From Actinomycetota bacterium (lineage in GTDB: Bacteria; Actinomycetota; Actinomycetes; S36-B12; UBA10799): a stretch of DNA of 25,233 nucleotides. A model generated the notes under the pieces. That model was not told the DNA's origin and searched no databases. It was given only the letters and a program-made list of their open reading frames with translations. Below are positions 7,866 through 14,938 of the stretch, piece after piece (position 1 is the stretch's first letter; each line of letters opens with the position of its first letter). The stretch covers positions 1 through 25,233 of the forward strand of contig DMNR01000406.1 in NCBI GenBank assembly GCA_003452655.1, given 5' to 3'. The translations under genes and the position numbers were made by a program.

Positions 7866-8918
7866 ATGGCTGACGCTCGCGTCATCCCGATTAAGGCCAA
7901 GGATCCCAAGGAGCGGGCGAAGAAGAAGGCTGCCGCCAAGCGACCAACCGCCAAGCGCCCGCCCGCATCATCGGGTGTTCGTGGCTCACGTGGGTCTGCG
8001 GCAACTGCTGCTGCCCATGACGAGGAGCCCGAGGCTGCCGCCGATCACGCACCTTTGCCGGGTGCCGAACCCGCCCCCGTTGCCTGGGATCGCAAGGTGG
8101 CGGAGTTTCTCGCGTTCCTGCGCCGCAGGGTCACCGGCGACTACGAGGTAGATGAATTCGGCTACGACCGCGAATTGACGGACCGGGTGTTAAATGCCCC
8201 GCTTCGACCGCTCTACTCGAAGTGGTTCCGCGTGGAGACCCGTGGACTGGAGAACATTCCAGATACAGGCGGAGCACTCATCGTCGCGAACCACTCCGGA
8301 ACCGTGGCGATCGACTCCTTGATGACGTCCATTGCGTTGCTGGATCACCACCCTGCCCGTCGCCAATTGCGGATGCTCGGCGCGAACCTGGTGTTCCAGA
8401 CGCCAGTCGTCGGCGAGTACGCCCGCAAGTCAGGTTCGACTCTGGCATGCGCGCCGGACGCTGAACGACTCCTCAACAAGGGTGAGCTCGTCGGAGTCTG
8501 GCCCGAGGGCTTCAAGGGCGTTGGCAAGCCGTTCAGTGAGCGATACAAGCTTCAGCGGTTCGGCCGCGGCGGATTCGTCTCGGCGGCACTGCGGACGAAG
8601 TCCCCGATCATTCCCTGCGCGATTGTCGGCGCGGAGGAGATCTACCCGATGATTTCGAATGCTAAGACGTTGGCTCGCATTATGGGCGTTCCGTACTTCC
8701 CGATCACGCCAACGTTTCCGTGGCTCGGTCCGCTCGGTTTGGTCCCGTTACCGAGCAAGTGGATCATCGAATTTGGGGAGCCGATCTACACCGATGACTT
8801 CCCGGATAACGCTGCGGATGACCCGATGCTGGTCTTCAACTTGACCGACCAGGTTCGCGAGACGATCCAGCAGACGTTGTACAAGCTGTTGGTTCAGCGT
8901 CGGTCCGTCTTCCTTTAG
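7866..8918 (+). CDS. Lysophospholipid acyltransferase-family protein
   Basis: A 350-residue PlsC-superfamily acyltransferase that probably transfers an acyl chain to a glycerolipid or related acceptor at the membrane. The first 70 residues are a Lys/Ala/Pro-rich, likely disordered tail. The catalytic domain holds NHSGTVAID (142-150; His143 with a spaced Asp150, as in the MGAT-like branch rather than strict HX4D) and VWPEGFKGVGKPFSERY (211-227). No full membrane span is obvious, so membrane contact may be peripheral. It begins directly after the SDR stop, matching the Rv0501-Rv0502 pairing in mycobacteria. It converges on the MFS gene with only two bases between the stops. Confidence 0.88.
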   Translation: MADARVIPIKAKDPKERAKKKAAAKRPTAKRPPASSGVRGSRGSAATAAAHDEEPEAAADHAPLPGAEPAPVAWDRKVAEFLAFLRRRVTGDYEVDEFGYDRELTDRVLNAPLRPLYSKWFRVETRGLENIPDTGGALIVANHSGTVAIDSLMTSIALLDHHPARRQLRMLGANLVFQTPVVGEYARKSGSTLACAPDAERLLNKGELVGVWPEGFKGVGKPFSERYKLQRFGRGGFVSAALRTKSPIIPCAIVGAEEIYPMISNAKTLARIMGVPYFPITPTFPWLGPLGLVPLPSKWIIEFGEPIYTDDFPDNAADDPMLVFNLTDQVRETIQQTLYKLLVQRRSVFL

Positions 8919-8920
8919 AC

Positions 8921-10372
8921 TTAGTCAACCTTTGCCGCGAGGGCCCCGGCCTTCCGGCCGGAGACTTCGTCTAGGGACTTCCCGGCCGGCTCGATTTGGT
9001 AGACAAGGGTCACGACGAAGCCGATAAGGCAGACCACGGCGAGGCCTGAGAGCAGCATCCACTGTTCGATCGAATCCAGCAAAATTGGGAAGAGGAAGAC
9101 CCCGAGCGCTGCGCCGAGCTTGGCCATTCCCGCCGCGAATCCGTGACCTGCAGCCCGGATCTCGGACGGGAACACTTCGGCTGGCAGTGCGTACGTGGTT
9201 GCGTTTGGCCCGGCATTCATGAAGAAGTTGAAGATCGCGAATCCACCGAATACCAAGATGAGATGTTGCCCTCCGCCACCGGGAAGGGCTGAGGCGAGTG
9301 CCAGGACCAACAGTCCAACTGACATGAAGACAAAGCCGCCAAGCTGTAAGCGGATTCGTCCCAGCTTCTCGACGAGGAATATTGCGGCGACAAATCCGAG
9401 GACGAGAAACACGTCAAGTGCCGCCGTGCCTTCGGTCGCTGCGATGTCATCTGCGATTCCTGAGCTGTTCGGTCCAGCGATTGCAAATGCGGCCAAGAGG
9501 GTTGGCGTAAAGATGCCGACTCCGTAGGTCGCGATGTCCATCAAGAACCAGGGGACGGCAGTGAAGATCGTTCGCCTGCGCATGCCCTTCTTAAAGAGGG
9601 CAGGTTGGAAGAGGGACCTCAACCCTTCCGGAGTGCGGGTCGGCGTCTTCTGGTCCTTCTTGGAAACATAAGTGGAAATTCCCGTCAACTGGGTGGTGAC
9701 CGCAACGGCCTGGTCCTCTTGGCCGTTCTCCGCCAGCCAGCGTGGGCTCTCTGGGACTTTTCGCCGCAGCAGGATGATGATCAATGCTGGCACGATCCCG
9801 AAGCCGAGCATCCACCGCCATGATGTGTCGTAGGGCAGTGCTAGCAAGATGACCACGCCGACGATCGCACCCAGCAACATGCCGACAGCTTGCAGCGAGA
9901 AGGCCGAAACAAGCCACCGACCACGGTTCTTCTTCGGCAGGATCTCGGCGAGGAACGATGCCGCAATCGGGTAGTCCAGGCCAATCGCGATACCGAGGAG
10001 GAAGCGCGCAACTATTAGCGATGGAACATCCCACGCGAACATGCACGCCACTGAAAAGATGACGAACATGACGAGGTCGTAGCGAAAGATTCGTTGCCGG
10101 CCCAACCTGTCCCCGAGAGGACCTAAGAACGTTGCGCCGACAAACGCTCCAACGATCGCTGCCGTGGAGATCAAACCCGTTTCAACAGAACTAGCGCCCA
10201 GGTCCTCTTTGATGAGGGGGTTTGCCACTCCGATGATGAAGAAGTCGAAGCCATCGAGCATGATTCCCAAACCGCCCAAGAACCAAAATGTGACGTGCAA
10301 CTTGGACATCTTGGCGTTGTCGAGTGCTTCGCCAATTGGTATAGCTCCGTCAGCGGGGGTGGATTTCGCCAT
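8921..10372 (-). CDS. MFS transporter resembling phosphate:H+ symporters (PHS family)
   Basis: A 483-residue, 12-helix MFS permease counted from the ATG at 10372 (a TTG at 10408 would add 12 residues). It has the GDRLGRQR loop between helices 2 and 3 and the PESPRW motif near 207-212. The residues that line the phosphate site in the fungal symporter PiPT/Pho84 appear in matching context: Asp-Tyr of IGLDYP (133-134), Gln161, Trp275/Asp279/Tyr283 of WFLMDIATYG, Asn390 of AGPNATTY, and Lys418 of MAKLGA. From this I infer inorganic phosphate or a similar oxyanion as substrate; a generic sugar-porter-like permease is the alternative. It lies 125 bases downstream of the ABC ATPase on the same strand. 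Confidence 0.82.
   Translation of the reverse strand: MAKSTPADGAIPIGEALDNAKMSKLHVTFWFLGGLGIMLDGFDFFIIGVANPLIKEDLGASSVETGLISTAAIVGAFVGATFLGPLGDRLGRQRIFRYDLVMFVIFSVACMFAWDVPSLIVARFLLGIAIGLDYPIAASFLAEILPKKNRGRWLVSAFSLQAVGMLLGAIVGVVILLALPYDTSWRWMLGFGIVPALIIILLRRKVPESPRWLAENGQEDQAVAVTTQLTGISTYVSKKDQKTPTRTPEGLRSLFQPALFKKGMRRRTIFTAVPWFLMDIATYGVGIFTPTLLAAFAIAGPNSSGIADDIAATEGTAALDVFLVLGFVAAIFLVEKLGRIRLQLGGFVFMSVGLLVLALASALPGGGGQHLILVFGGFAIFNFFMNAGPNATTYALPAEVFPSEIRAAGHGFAAGMAKLGAALGVFLFPILLDSIEQWMLLSGLAVVCLIGFVVTLVYQIEPAGKSLDEVSGRKAGALAAKVD
8946..8961 (+). terminator. GC hairpin, possible terminator for the acyltransferase transcript
   Basis: CCGGCC-TTCC-GGCCGG forms a 6-base GC-only stem, 27 bases past the acyltransferase stop. 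It lies inside the 3' end of the convergent MFS gene and has no T tract. It is the only candidate stop signal between the two convergent genes. Confidence 0.3.
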
Positions 10373-10376
10373 GTCG

Positions 10377-10390
10377 ATCACGATCGTGAT
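10377..10390 (-). promoter_or_regulatory. Palindrome over the likely -10 of the MFS gene
   Basis: ATCACGATCGTGAT is a perfect 14-base palindrome ending 4 bases before the MFS ATG. On the minus strand TTGCTC, a 17-base spacer and GATCGT form a plausible promoter whose -10 ends 7 bases before the ATG, the leaderless arrangement. The palindrome would cover that -10, a classic repressor position. No ribosome site is visible, which fits a leaderless start. Confidence 0.42.
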
Positions 10391-10497
10391 TCCGGATTCT
10401 GCGAGCAACCCGAGGGGCCACGGATGAGCATGTGTAGCGACACTGTTCGGATTCCGTTTCCCGCGAGGTCACACACGCATCGGGCCATTAACCAACG

Positions 10498-11850
10498 TCA
10501 GTGGTCGTGGGGTTCCTCGAGCGTGAATTCGTCTCGGTCAGCGTCAAACGTGTACAACTCCGAATAGCGACCCCAGTCGACGGCGACGTCCAACTGCGCC
10601 TGCGCGTATGAGTCGTTGTAGCGCCGCTTGAGTGCATCGCGGAAGAAGCCGGCACCGATCCGCTTTGACTTCGATCGTTCAAGCGCACGAACGATTGTTG
10701 CGACGAGTGGAACCTGGCCACGGGCCGCTTCAGCAAACATCAACTTCTCGCGGCGGATAGATCCACCAGCAAAGTCGGTCCCAATGTCGGTCAGACCGAC
10801 GCGCCCGCCGTGTACTTCTGCGAAGCCAAGTTGTTCTAGTGCTTCCACTTGCGGCAGCAGATCGTCCACCTCCAGCCCAAGATCGTCAGCGAGGTTCGCA
10901 ATCGTGCGGGTTCCTTCGCGGGCGAGGATGTCGGCTAGACCTGAGATGCCGTCGACGCTTGCCAGCGGCAAGGCGGTGAGAGACGCGGACTGATCACCAC
11001 CTGCATCAGCGTCAGGTCCTGCCTGCTCCTTGCCGCTACCACCTCCACCGACGTCGGGATGGTTGCGTTGAGTCAGCAAGTCGTAGATCTGATCGACGTA
11101 CCCAACAAATTGGGCCGAATCACGATCACGCGGTTGCGGCATTTCAATGTCAAACAAAGCTTTGATGCGTCCAGGGTCAGATCCAAGAACGGCAACGCGA
11201 TCGGCAAGCACCACGGCTTCCTCGATGTTGTGGGTAACGATCACCACCGAAGAAATCGTGAATTCGTGGTTAGCGATGAGCTCAATGAGTTCGTTTCGCA
11301 GGGTCTCGGCCGTTAGCACGTCGAGGGCGGAGAAGGGCTCGTCCATCAGCAGGACATCAGGTTCGACGACCAGTGCCCGGGCGAAGCCAACGCGCTGCCT
11401 CATCCCGCCAGACAGTTCCTTGGGAAATGCATCCTCGAACCCATCGAGGCCGATCAGCTCGATTGCCCGCTGCGCCTTCTGCGTCCGTTCCTTCGACTCG
11501 ATCCCACGGGCCTCCAAACCCAACTCAACATTCTGCTGAACCGTCAACCACGGCAGAAGTGCAAATGTCTGAAACACCATTGCAGTCTGGCTGTTGGGGC
11601 CGTCTAGCTGGCGATCCCCGATGAGGACCTCACCCGAGCTGGGTGCCATCAAGCCAGCGATGCATCGCAGCAAGGTCGACTTTCCACTCCCGCTCTTTCC
11701 AAGCAATGCCAGAACCTCACCTGGCTCGATCGTTAGGTCAATTCCGTCGAGTACTAGGTGTTCGCCGTCGGTTGTTGCGAAACTTTTGCGGATGTCCTGG
11801 AGGGTCATCAACGGCGCGGGGGCAGCCTGGGTCGAAGTCGTGTCGGTCAT
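10498..11850 (-). CDS. ABC transporter ATP-binding protein with C-terminal AAA-associated domain
   Basis: A 450-residue ATPase of the nitrate/sulfonate/taurine type. It has Walker A GKSGSGKST (51-59), Q-loop Gln94, signature LSGGMRQR (146-153), Walker B LLMDEP (167-172) and H-loop His207. A Gly/Asp-rich linker (about 264-290) leads to a helical, winged-helix-like C-terminal domain (291-450) of the AAA-associated type, probably a regulatory domain sensing the substrate or a partner. This ATPase class is usually paired with a duplicated anion permease, as here. The ATG overlaps the permease stop as ATGA, with an AGAGG site 8 bases upstream. The substrate is not determined. Confidence 0.9.
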   Translation of the reverse strand: MTDTTSTQAAPAPLMTLQDIRKSFATTDGEHLVLDGIDLTIEPGEVLALLGKSGSGKSTLLRCIAGLMAPSSGEVLIGDRQLDGPNSQTAMVFQTFALLPWLTVQQNVELGLEARGIESKERTQKAQRAIELIGLDGFEDAFPKELSGGMRQRVGFARALVVEPDVLLMDEPFSALDVLTAETLRNELIELIANHEFTISSVVIVTHNIEEAVVLADRVAVLGSDPGRIKALFDIEMPQPRDRDSAQFVGYVDQIYDLLTQRNHPDVGGGGSGKEQAGPDADAGGDQSASLTALPLASVDGISGLADILAREGTRTIANLADDLGLEVDDLLPQVEALEQLGFAEVHGGRVGLTDIGTDFAGGSIRREKLMFAEAARGQVPLVATIVRALERSKSKRIGAGFFRDALKRRYNDSYAQAQLDVAVDWGRYSELYTFDADRDEFTLEEPHDH

Positions 11851-13637
11851 AGCGAGTACCTCTTCTCAGACAGTGCATACAGCCGCTTCCAAAGCATCCT
11901 GTTGATTACTAGGACGAAGACGCTCATCACGATGACACCCGTCAGCAGTTGTTGTTGATTCCCGGATTCACTCGCCTCCGAGATGTACGCACCGAGTCCG
12001 GCGGCCGTGAGTGTTGTGGAGCCGAAGCTCACGACCTCGGCAACGATCGATGCGTTCCACGCGCCACCGGAGGCAGTGATCCCCCCAGTGACGTAGGCGG
12101 GCATGACGGCGGGAAGCGCGAAGCGCTTCCACCACAGCCAACCACCGACGCGCATGTTGGACATTGCCTCGCGCAGATCGCTGGGCATTGCCTGAGCGCC
12201 AGCAATAACGTTGAACAGGATGTACCACTGAGCGCCGAGCATCATTAGAACGATGGCGCCCCAGTTGATGCTGATTCCCGTTGCCACCAAAAATGTCGTG
12301 ACAAAGGGAAACAGGAAGTTTGCCGGGAAGCTCGCGAAGATCTGCACCAATGGCTGGGCGATGCGTGAGAGCTTCGGGTTCAATCCGATCTTGATTCCGA
12401 TCGGCACCCAAATGAGCGTCGATAAAACGAGAACGGCCGCAACTCTCAGCATCGTGAGGAAGCCGAGTCCCAGCGGCTCGAGGAAGGTGCCGAACCCCGA
12501 GTCTTTGGTGACATAGACCAGCAGGTGGTAGAGCCCGAACGCGAGCCCGCCGAGTACGACCACCCAGAAGACCGCATCCCAGAGGCGTCGCTTGGCCGCA
12601 GATGTGGTCGCCAGAGTCCTGCGCGGTCGGCTGAATCTAGTGACGGCCAATGAGATTTGACCAGAGGCGGAGCGCCTCGCGTTCCCCACCCCAGATGGCA
12701 GCCGAGCTGCTCGGACGATATTGAGGACGGCCGACTTCGGCGTCGACGCAGCGGTGGATTGCTCGTTCTTGAATCGTTCCGCCCAGGCCACTAGCGGGCG
12801 CCAGAAGAGGACGTTAACAAGAATCACCAGAACCGCCATCGTGACGATTGCCCAGGCGACATGGCCCATGTTGCCTTCGTCAATTGCGATTCCCGCATAG
12901 GCGCCAACCCCGGGCAAGGAGTAGCTCTGTCCGGAGACGCTGATCGTCTCGGCGGCCGTCAAGAAGAACCAAGCGCCCCCCATGCTCATCATGCCGTTCC
13001 AGATGAGGCCGATCATCGCGTTCGGGACTTCGAGCCGCCAGAAGCGAAGCCATGAATTCAGGCCGAAGAGCGCAGACATCTCGGTCAATTCCTTGGACAT
13101 CGTCAGCGATGAGTTGTACATGGAGAAAGCGAGGTTCCATGCTTGGGCGGTAAAGATCGCGAAGATCGCCGCACATTCGAGTCCGAGTTGAGAACCTGGA
13201 AAGAGCGCGAGGAAGGCCGTCACGGTGATCGACAGAAAGCCCAACACAGGAACCGATTGCAGGACATCAAGTGCGGGGACGAGGATTCGTTCAGCCTTCA
13301 GGCTGTGTGCGGCCCAGTAGCCAAAGATGAGGGCAAATGCGTACGAGAAGAAGAGCCCTACGAACATGCGTAGCAATGAGCAAAGGGCGTAATAGGGCAG
13401 ACTCGTTGGATCCGTGGAGATCTCTGAGTCGTTGCTGGGCGGCAACGGCACGTCAGCCGCCGAGACGATTCGAACAACGAGGAACAAGATCAGGAATACG
13501 GCGACGGCAACGAGCACATCGGCTGGCAGCGGACTCGACAACCGACGACCGATCGTCGCTGACATCCACGACTCAGTTGTTGATCGTGGAGCATCGCTGG
13601 TTCTGCGCGATCCCACCTGCGCGCTGCCTGGATTCAC
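11847..13637 (-). CDS. ABC transporter permease, two fused permease domains (anion-type, duplicated)
   Basis: A 596-residue membrane protein made of two binding-protein-dependent permease domains in one chain, each with about six helices. EAA-type coupling loops are seen in both halves: ELTEMSALFGLNSW...RLEVPNA near residues 180-210, and DLREAMSNMRVGGW...RFALPAV near 490-520. A basic Ser/Ala-rich linker of about 65 residues joins them. This fits the family described as ABC-type anion transport system, duplicated permease component. No solute-binding protein gene is adjacent. The GTG at 13637 begins 2 bases after the upstream ORF's stop; an in-frame ATG at 13565 is an alternative start that would trim a polar N-terminal tail. 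Confidence 0.88.
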   Translation of the reverse strand: MNPGSAQVGSRRTSDAPRSTTESWMSATIGRRLSSPLPADVLVAVAVFLILFLVVRIVSAADVPLPPSNDSEISTDPTSLPYYALCSLLRMFVGLFFSYAFALIFGYWAAHSLKAERILVPALDVLQSVPVLGFLSITVTAFLALFPGSQLGLECAAIFAIFTAQAWNLAFSMYNSSLTMSKELTEMSALFGLNSWLRFWRLEVPNAMIGLIWNGMMSMGGAWFFLTAAETISVSGQSYSLPGVGAYAGIAIDEGNMGHVAWAIVTMAVLVILVNVLFWRPLVAWAERFKNEQSTAASTPKSAVLNIVRAARLPSGVGNARRSASGQISLAVTRFSRPRRTLATTSAAKRRLWDAVFWVVVLGGLAFGLYHLLVYVTKDSGFGTFLEPLGLGFLTMLRVAAVLVLSTLIWVPIGIKIGLNPKLSRIAQPLVQIFASFPANFLFPFVTTFLVATGISINWGAIVLMMLGAQWYILFNVIAGAQAMPSDLREAMSNMRVGGWLWWKRFALPAVMPAYVTGGITASGGAWNASIVAEVVSFGSTTLTAAGLGAYISEASESGNQQQLLTGVIVMSVFVLVINRMLWKRLYALSEKRYSL

Positions 13638-13639
13638 AT

Positions 13640-14077
13640 CTAGTGCCCGGTCTTGGAATCAGTGCGTGCCGCAAGCGTGCTCCCCGCGAGGACCTCGATT
13701 CCCCCGGGTCCGGTTGATTCGGATCGCTGATCAGGAAGTCTAGCGGCGGCGGGATCCTGGGCAAGGTTCGCTGCGGCGATTGCGGACGCCATCCACTTTC
13801 GACTGAGCGCAACTGCTTCGCTTGGCTGTTCGGCTCGAATGACCGCCAATGTGTCTACCCAGCCATCGGATTGGACCGGCGATACGCGCCACGTTGCGAG
13901 CCGAGGATCACGGTCAGCGATTGATTTTAGAGCTTCTGCAACCAGAAGTTGGCGTCGTCCGTGGATTAGTGCTGACTCAGGCGATAGCTTGAATGTGAGT
14001 TCAAGGTTGAAGATGGGGAGGTCGGCCACCTTCACCGATGAAGGGCCGATCCACGTTGGGGACGTCATGGCCGCCAC
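13640..14077 (-). CDS. Hypothetical protein coupled to the ABC transporter genes
   Basis: A 145-residue ORF of no family I recognise. It is likely real because it ends 2 bases before the permease start on the same strand and has a protein-like composition. It contains a beta/alpha-looking core (about residues 15-105: VADLPIFNLELTFKL, a charged helix with REL-like pattern, then TWRVSPVQ and a C-terminal amphipathic helix) and a polar Gly/Ser/Thr tail. There is no signal peptide, no membrane span and no Cys, so it is presumably cytoplasmic. It cannot serve as a normal exported binding protein. The start could be the GTG at 14077 or the ATG three codons on; neither has a clear ribosome site. It may be a regulatory partner of the transporter. 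Confidence 0.6.
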   Translation of the reverse strand: MAAMTSPTWIGPSSVKVADLPIFNLELTFKLSPESALIHGRRQLLVAEALKSIADRDPRLATWRVSPVQSDGWVDTLAVIRAEQPSEAVALSRKWMASAIAAANLAQDPAAARLPDQRSESTGPGGIEVLAGSTLAARTDSKTGH

Positions 14078-14119
14078 TCTTCCGAAGTTCGAAACCGCAA
14101 GGATTCCACCGAGATTTCG

Positions 14120-14141
14120 AGCCGGTGAACCTCAGATGAAT
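14120..14141 (-). promoter_or_regulatory. PHO-box-like direct repeat upstream of the ABC operon
   Basis: On the minus strand two 11-base units follow each other: ATTCATCTGAG and GTTCACCGGCT. They match the actinobacterial PhoP binding pattern, tandem 11-mers of GTTCACC plus four bases, with seven of seven core bases in one unit and five of seven in the other. The repeat lies about 43-64 bases upstream of the 145-aa ORF start, a position suited to activation if that transcript is leaderless. Confidence 0.38.
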
Positions 14142-14202
14142 TAACGAAACATTGCTCCAAGTGGGGTCGTCCAGACGTCGTCGGAAGCCATCGAAAATCG
14201 TC

Positions 14203-14222
14203 GTTCACTCACCGATTCATCT
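14203..14222 (+). promoter_or_regulatory. Weaker PHO-box-like sequence upstream of the DUF47-pit genes
   Basis: The plus strand reads GTTCACTCACCGATTCATCT. The GTTCAC and ATTCAT units resemble PhoP half-boxes but are 12 rather than 11 bases apart, so this is a degenerate match. It lies about 100 bases before the DUF47 start. It gains weight only because of the better repeat facing the other way in the same spacer. Confidence 0.22.
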
Positions 14223-14240
14223 GCGGGACACCGAGCGTTC

Positions 14241-14286
14241 GCCAAGTTGTTGGCTGCCTGCGGTGCGGAATCAAAAGGAACTTGGC
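14241..14286 (+). repeat. Overlapping alternative inverted repeats in the leader of the DUF47 gene
   Basis: GCCAAGTT (14241-14248) is perfectly complementary to AACTTGGC (14279-14286). The same left arm can instead fold locally as GCCAA-GTTG-TTGGC (14241-14254). The two folds exclude each other, and both lie upstream of the ATG at 14324. This could be a leader structure or chance. Confidence 0.25.
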
Positions 14287-14323
14287 AATCTCGATCCACG
14301 ACAACTTGAACGAGGTGCGGAGC

Positions 14324-14938
14324 ATGGTGAAACTAAAGAGACCAGATGCAATTCAGAAGATGATGAGCGAAGCCGCATCACATCTACCCGACGCGACGAT
14401 GGCGTTCTACTCGCTCGTAACGGCGAATCCGGAGGCGCGCCCAGCGCTTGCGAAGAAGCTGGGAGAGATTGAGTCCGAGGCGGATGAGCGCCAAGTGAAG
14501 CTGATGCGCAAGGTTGCCACAACCTTCATCACGCCGTACGACAGGGAAGACATCTACGGCATGTTTGAGACGTTGGACGACATCGTCGATTCCCTCGACC
14601 ATGCGGGCCGATTGGTCATCGACTTCGAGATGCTCCAGCTACCGGAAGAGCTGGCGACCAGTGCCAAGGAGCTCGTCAAGATGAGTGAACAGGCCCGCGA
14701 TGCGACCGAGTACATCAAGAAGCCAAACAAGATGGAGAAGGCACTCTTCGCGGTTAATGATCACGAGAACGAACTAGATGATGCCTACCGGCGCATGTTG
14801 CGAAACGCGCTGCAACCCGGCGCAGATCCGATTGAAGCCATCAAGCTGAAAATCCTTGCGGACTCCCTTGAGCAGGCTGCAACCAACATCGAGCGGTTCA
14901 CGCGCGCTCTGTCGATTGCCGCGATCAAGGAAACCTGA
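14324..14938 (+). CDS. DUF47 family protein (PhoU-like phosphate transport regulator)
   Basis: A 204-residue, all-helical PhoU-like protein. It pairs with PiT permeases in many bacteria and is thought to modulate their activity. Typical features are the EIESEADERQVKLMRKV helix, the ITPYDREDIYGMFETLDDIVDSLD segment (the DRED/LDDI core of DUF47), and the C-terminal KLKILADSLEQAATNIERF helix. I start at the ATG at 14324, which has GAGGTG 6 bases upstream and gives a short N-terminus like other family members; an upstream TTG at 14282 would add 14 residues and lacks proper ribosome-site spacing. The stop overlaps the PiT start by one base (TGATG). Confidence 0.9.
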   Translation: MVKLKRPDAIQKMMSEAASHLPDATMAFYSLVTANPEARPALAKKLGEIESEADERQVKLMRKVATTFITPYDREDIYGMFETLDDIVDSLDHAGRLVIDFEMLQLPEELATSAKELVKMSEQARDATEYIKKPNKMEKALFAVNDHENELDDAYRRMLRNALQPGADPIEAIKLKILADSLEQAATNIERFTRALSIAAIKET

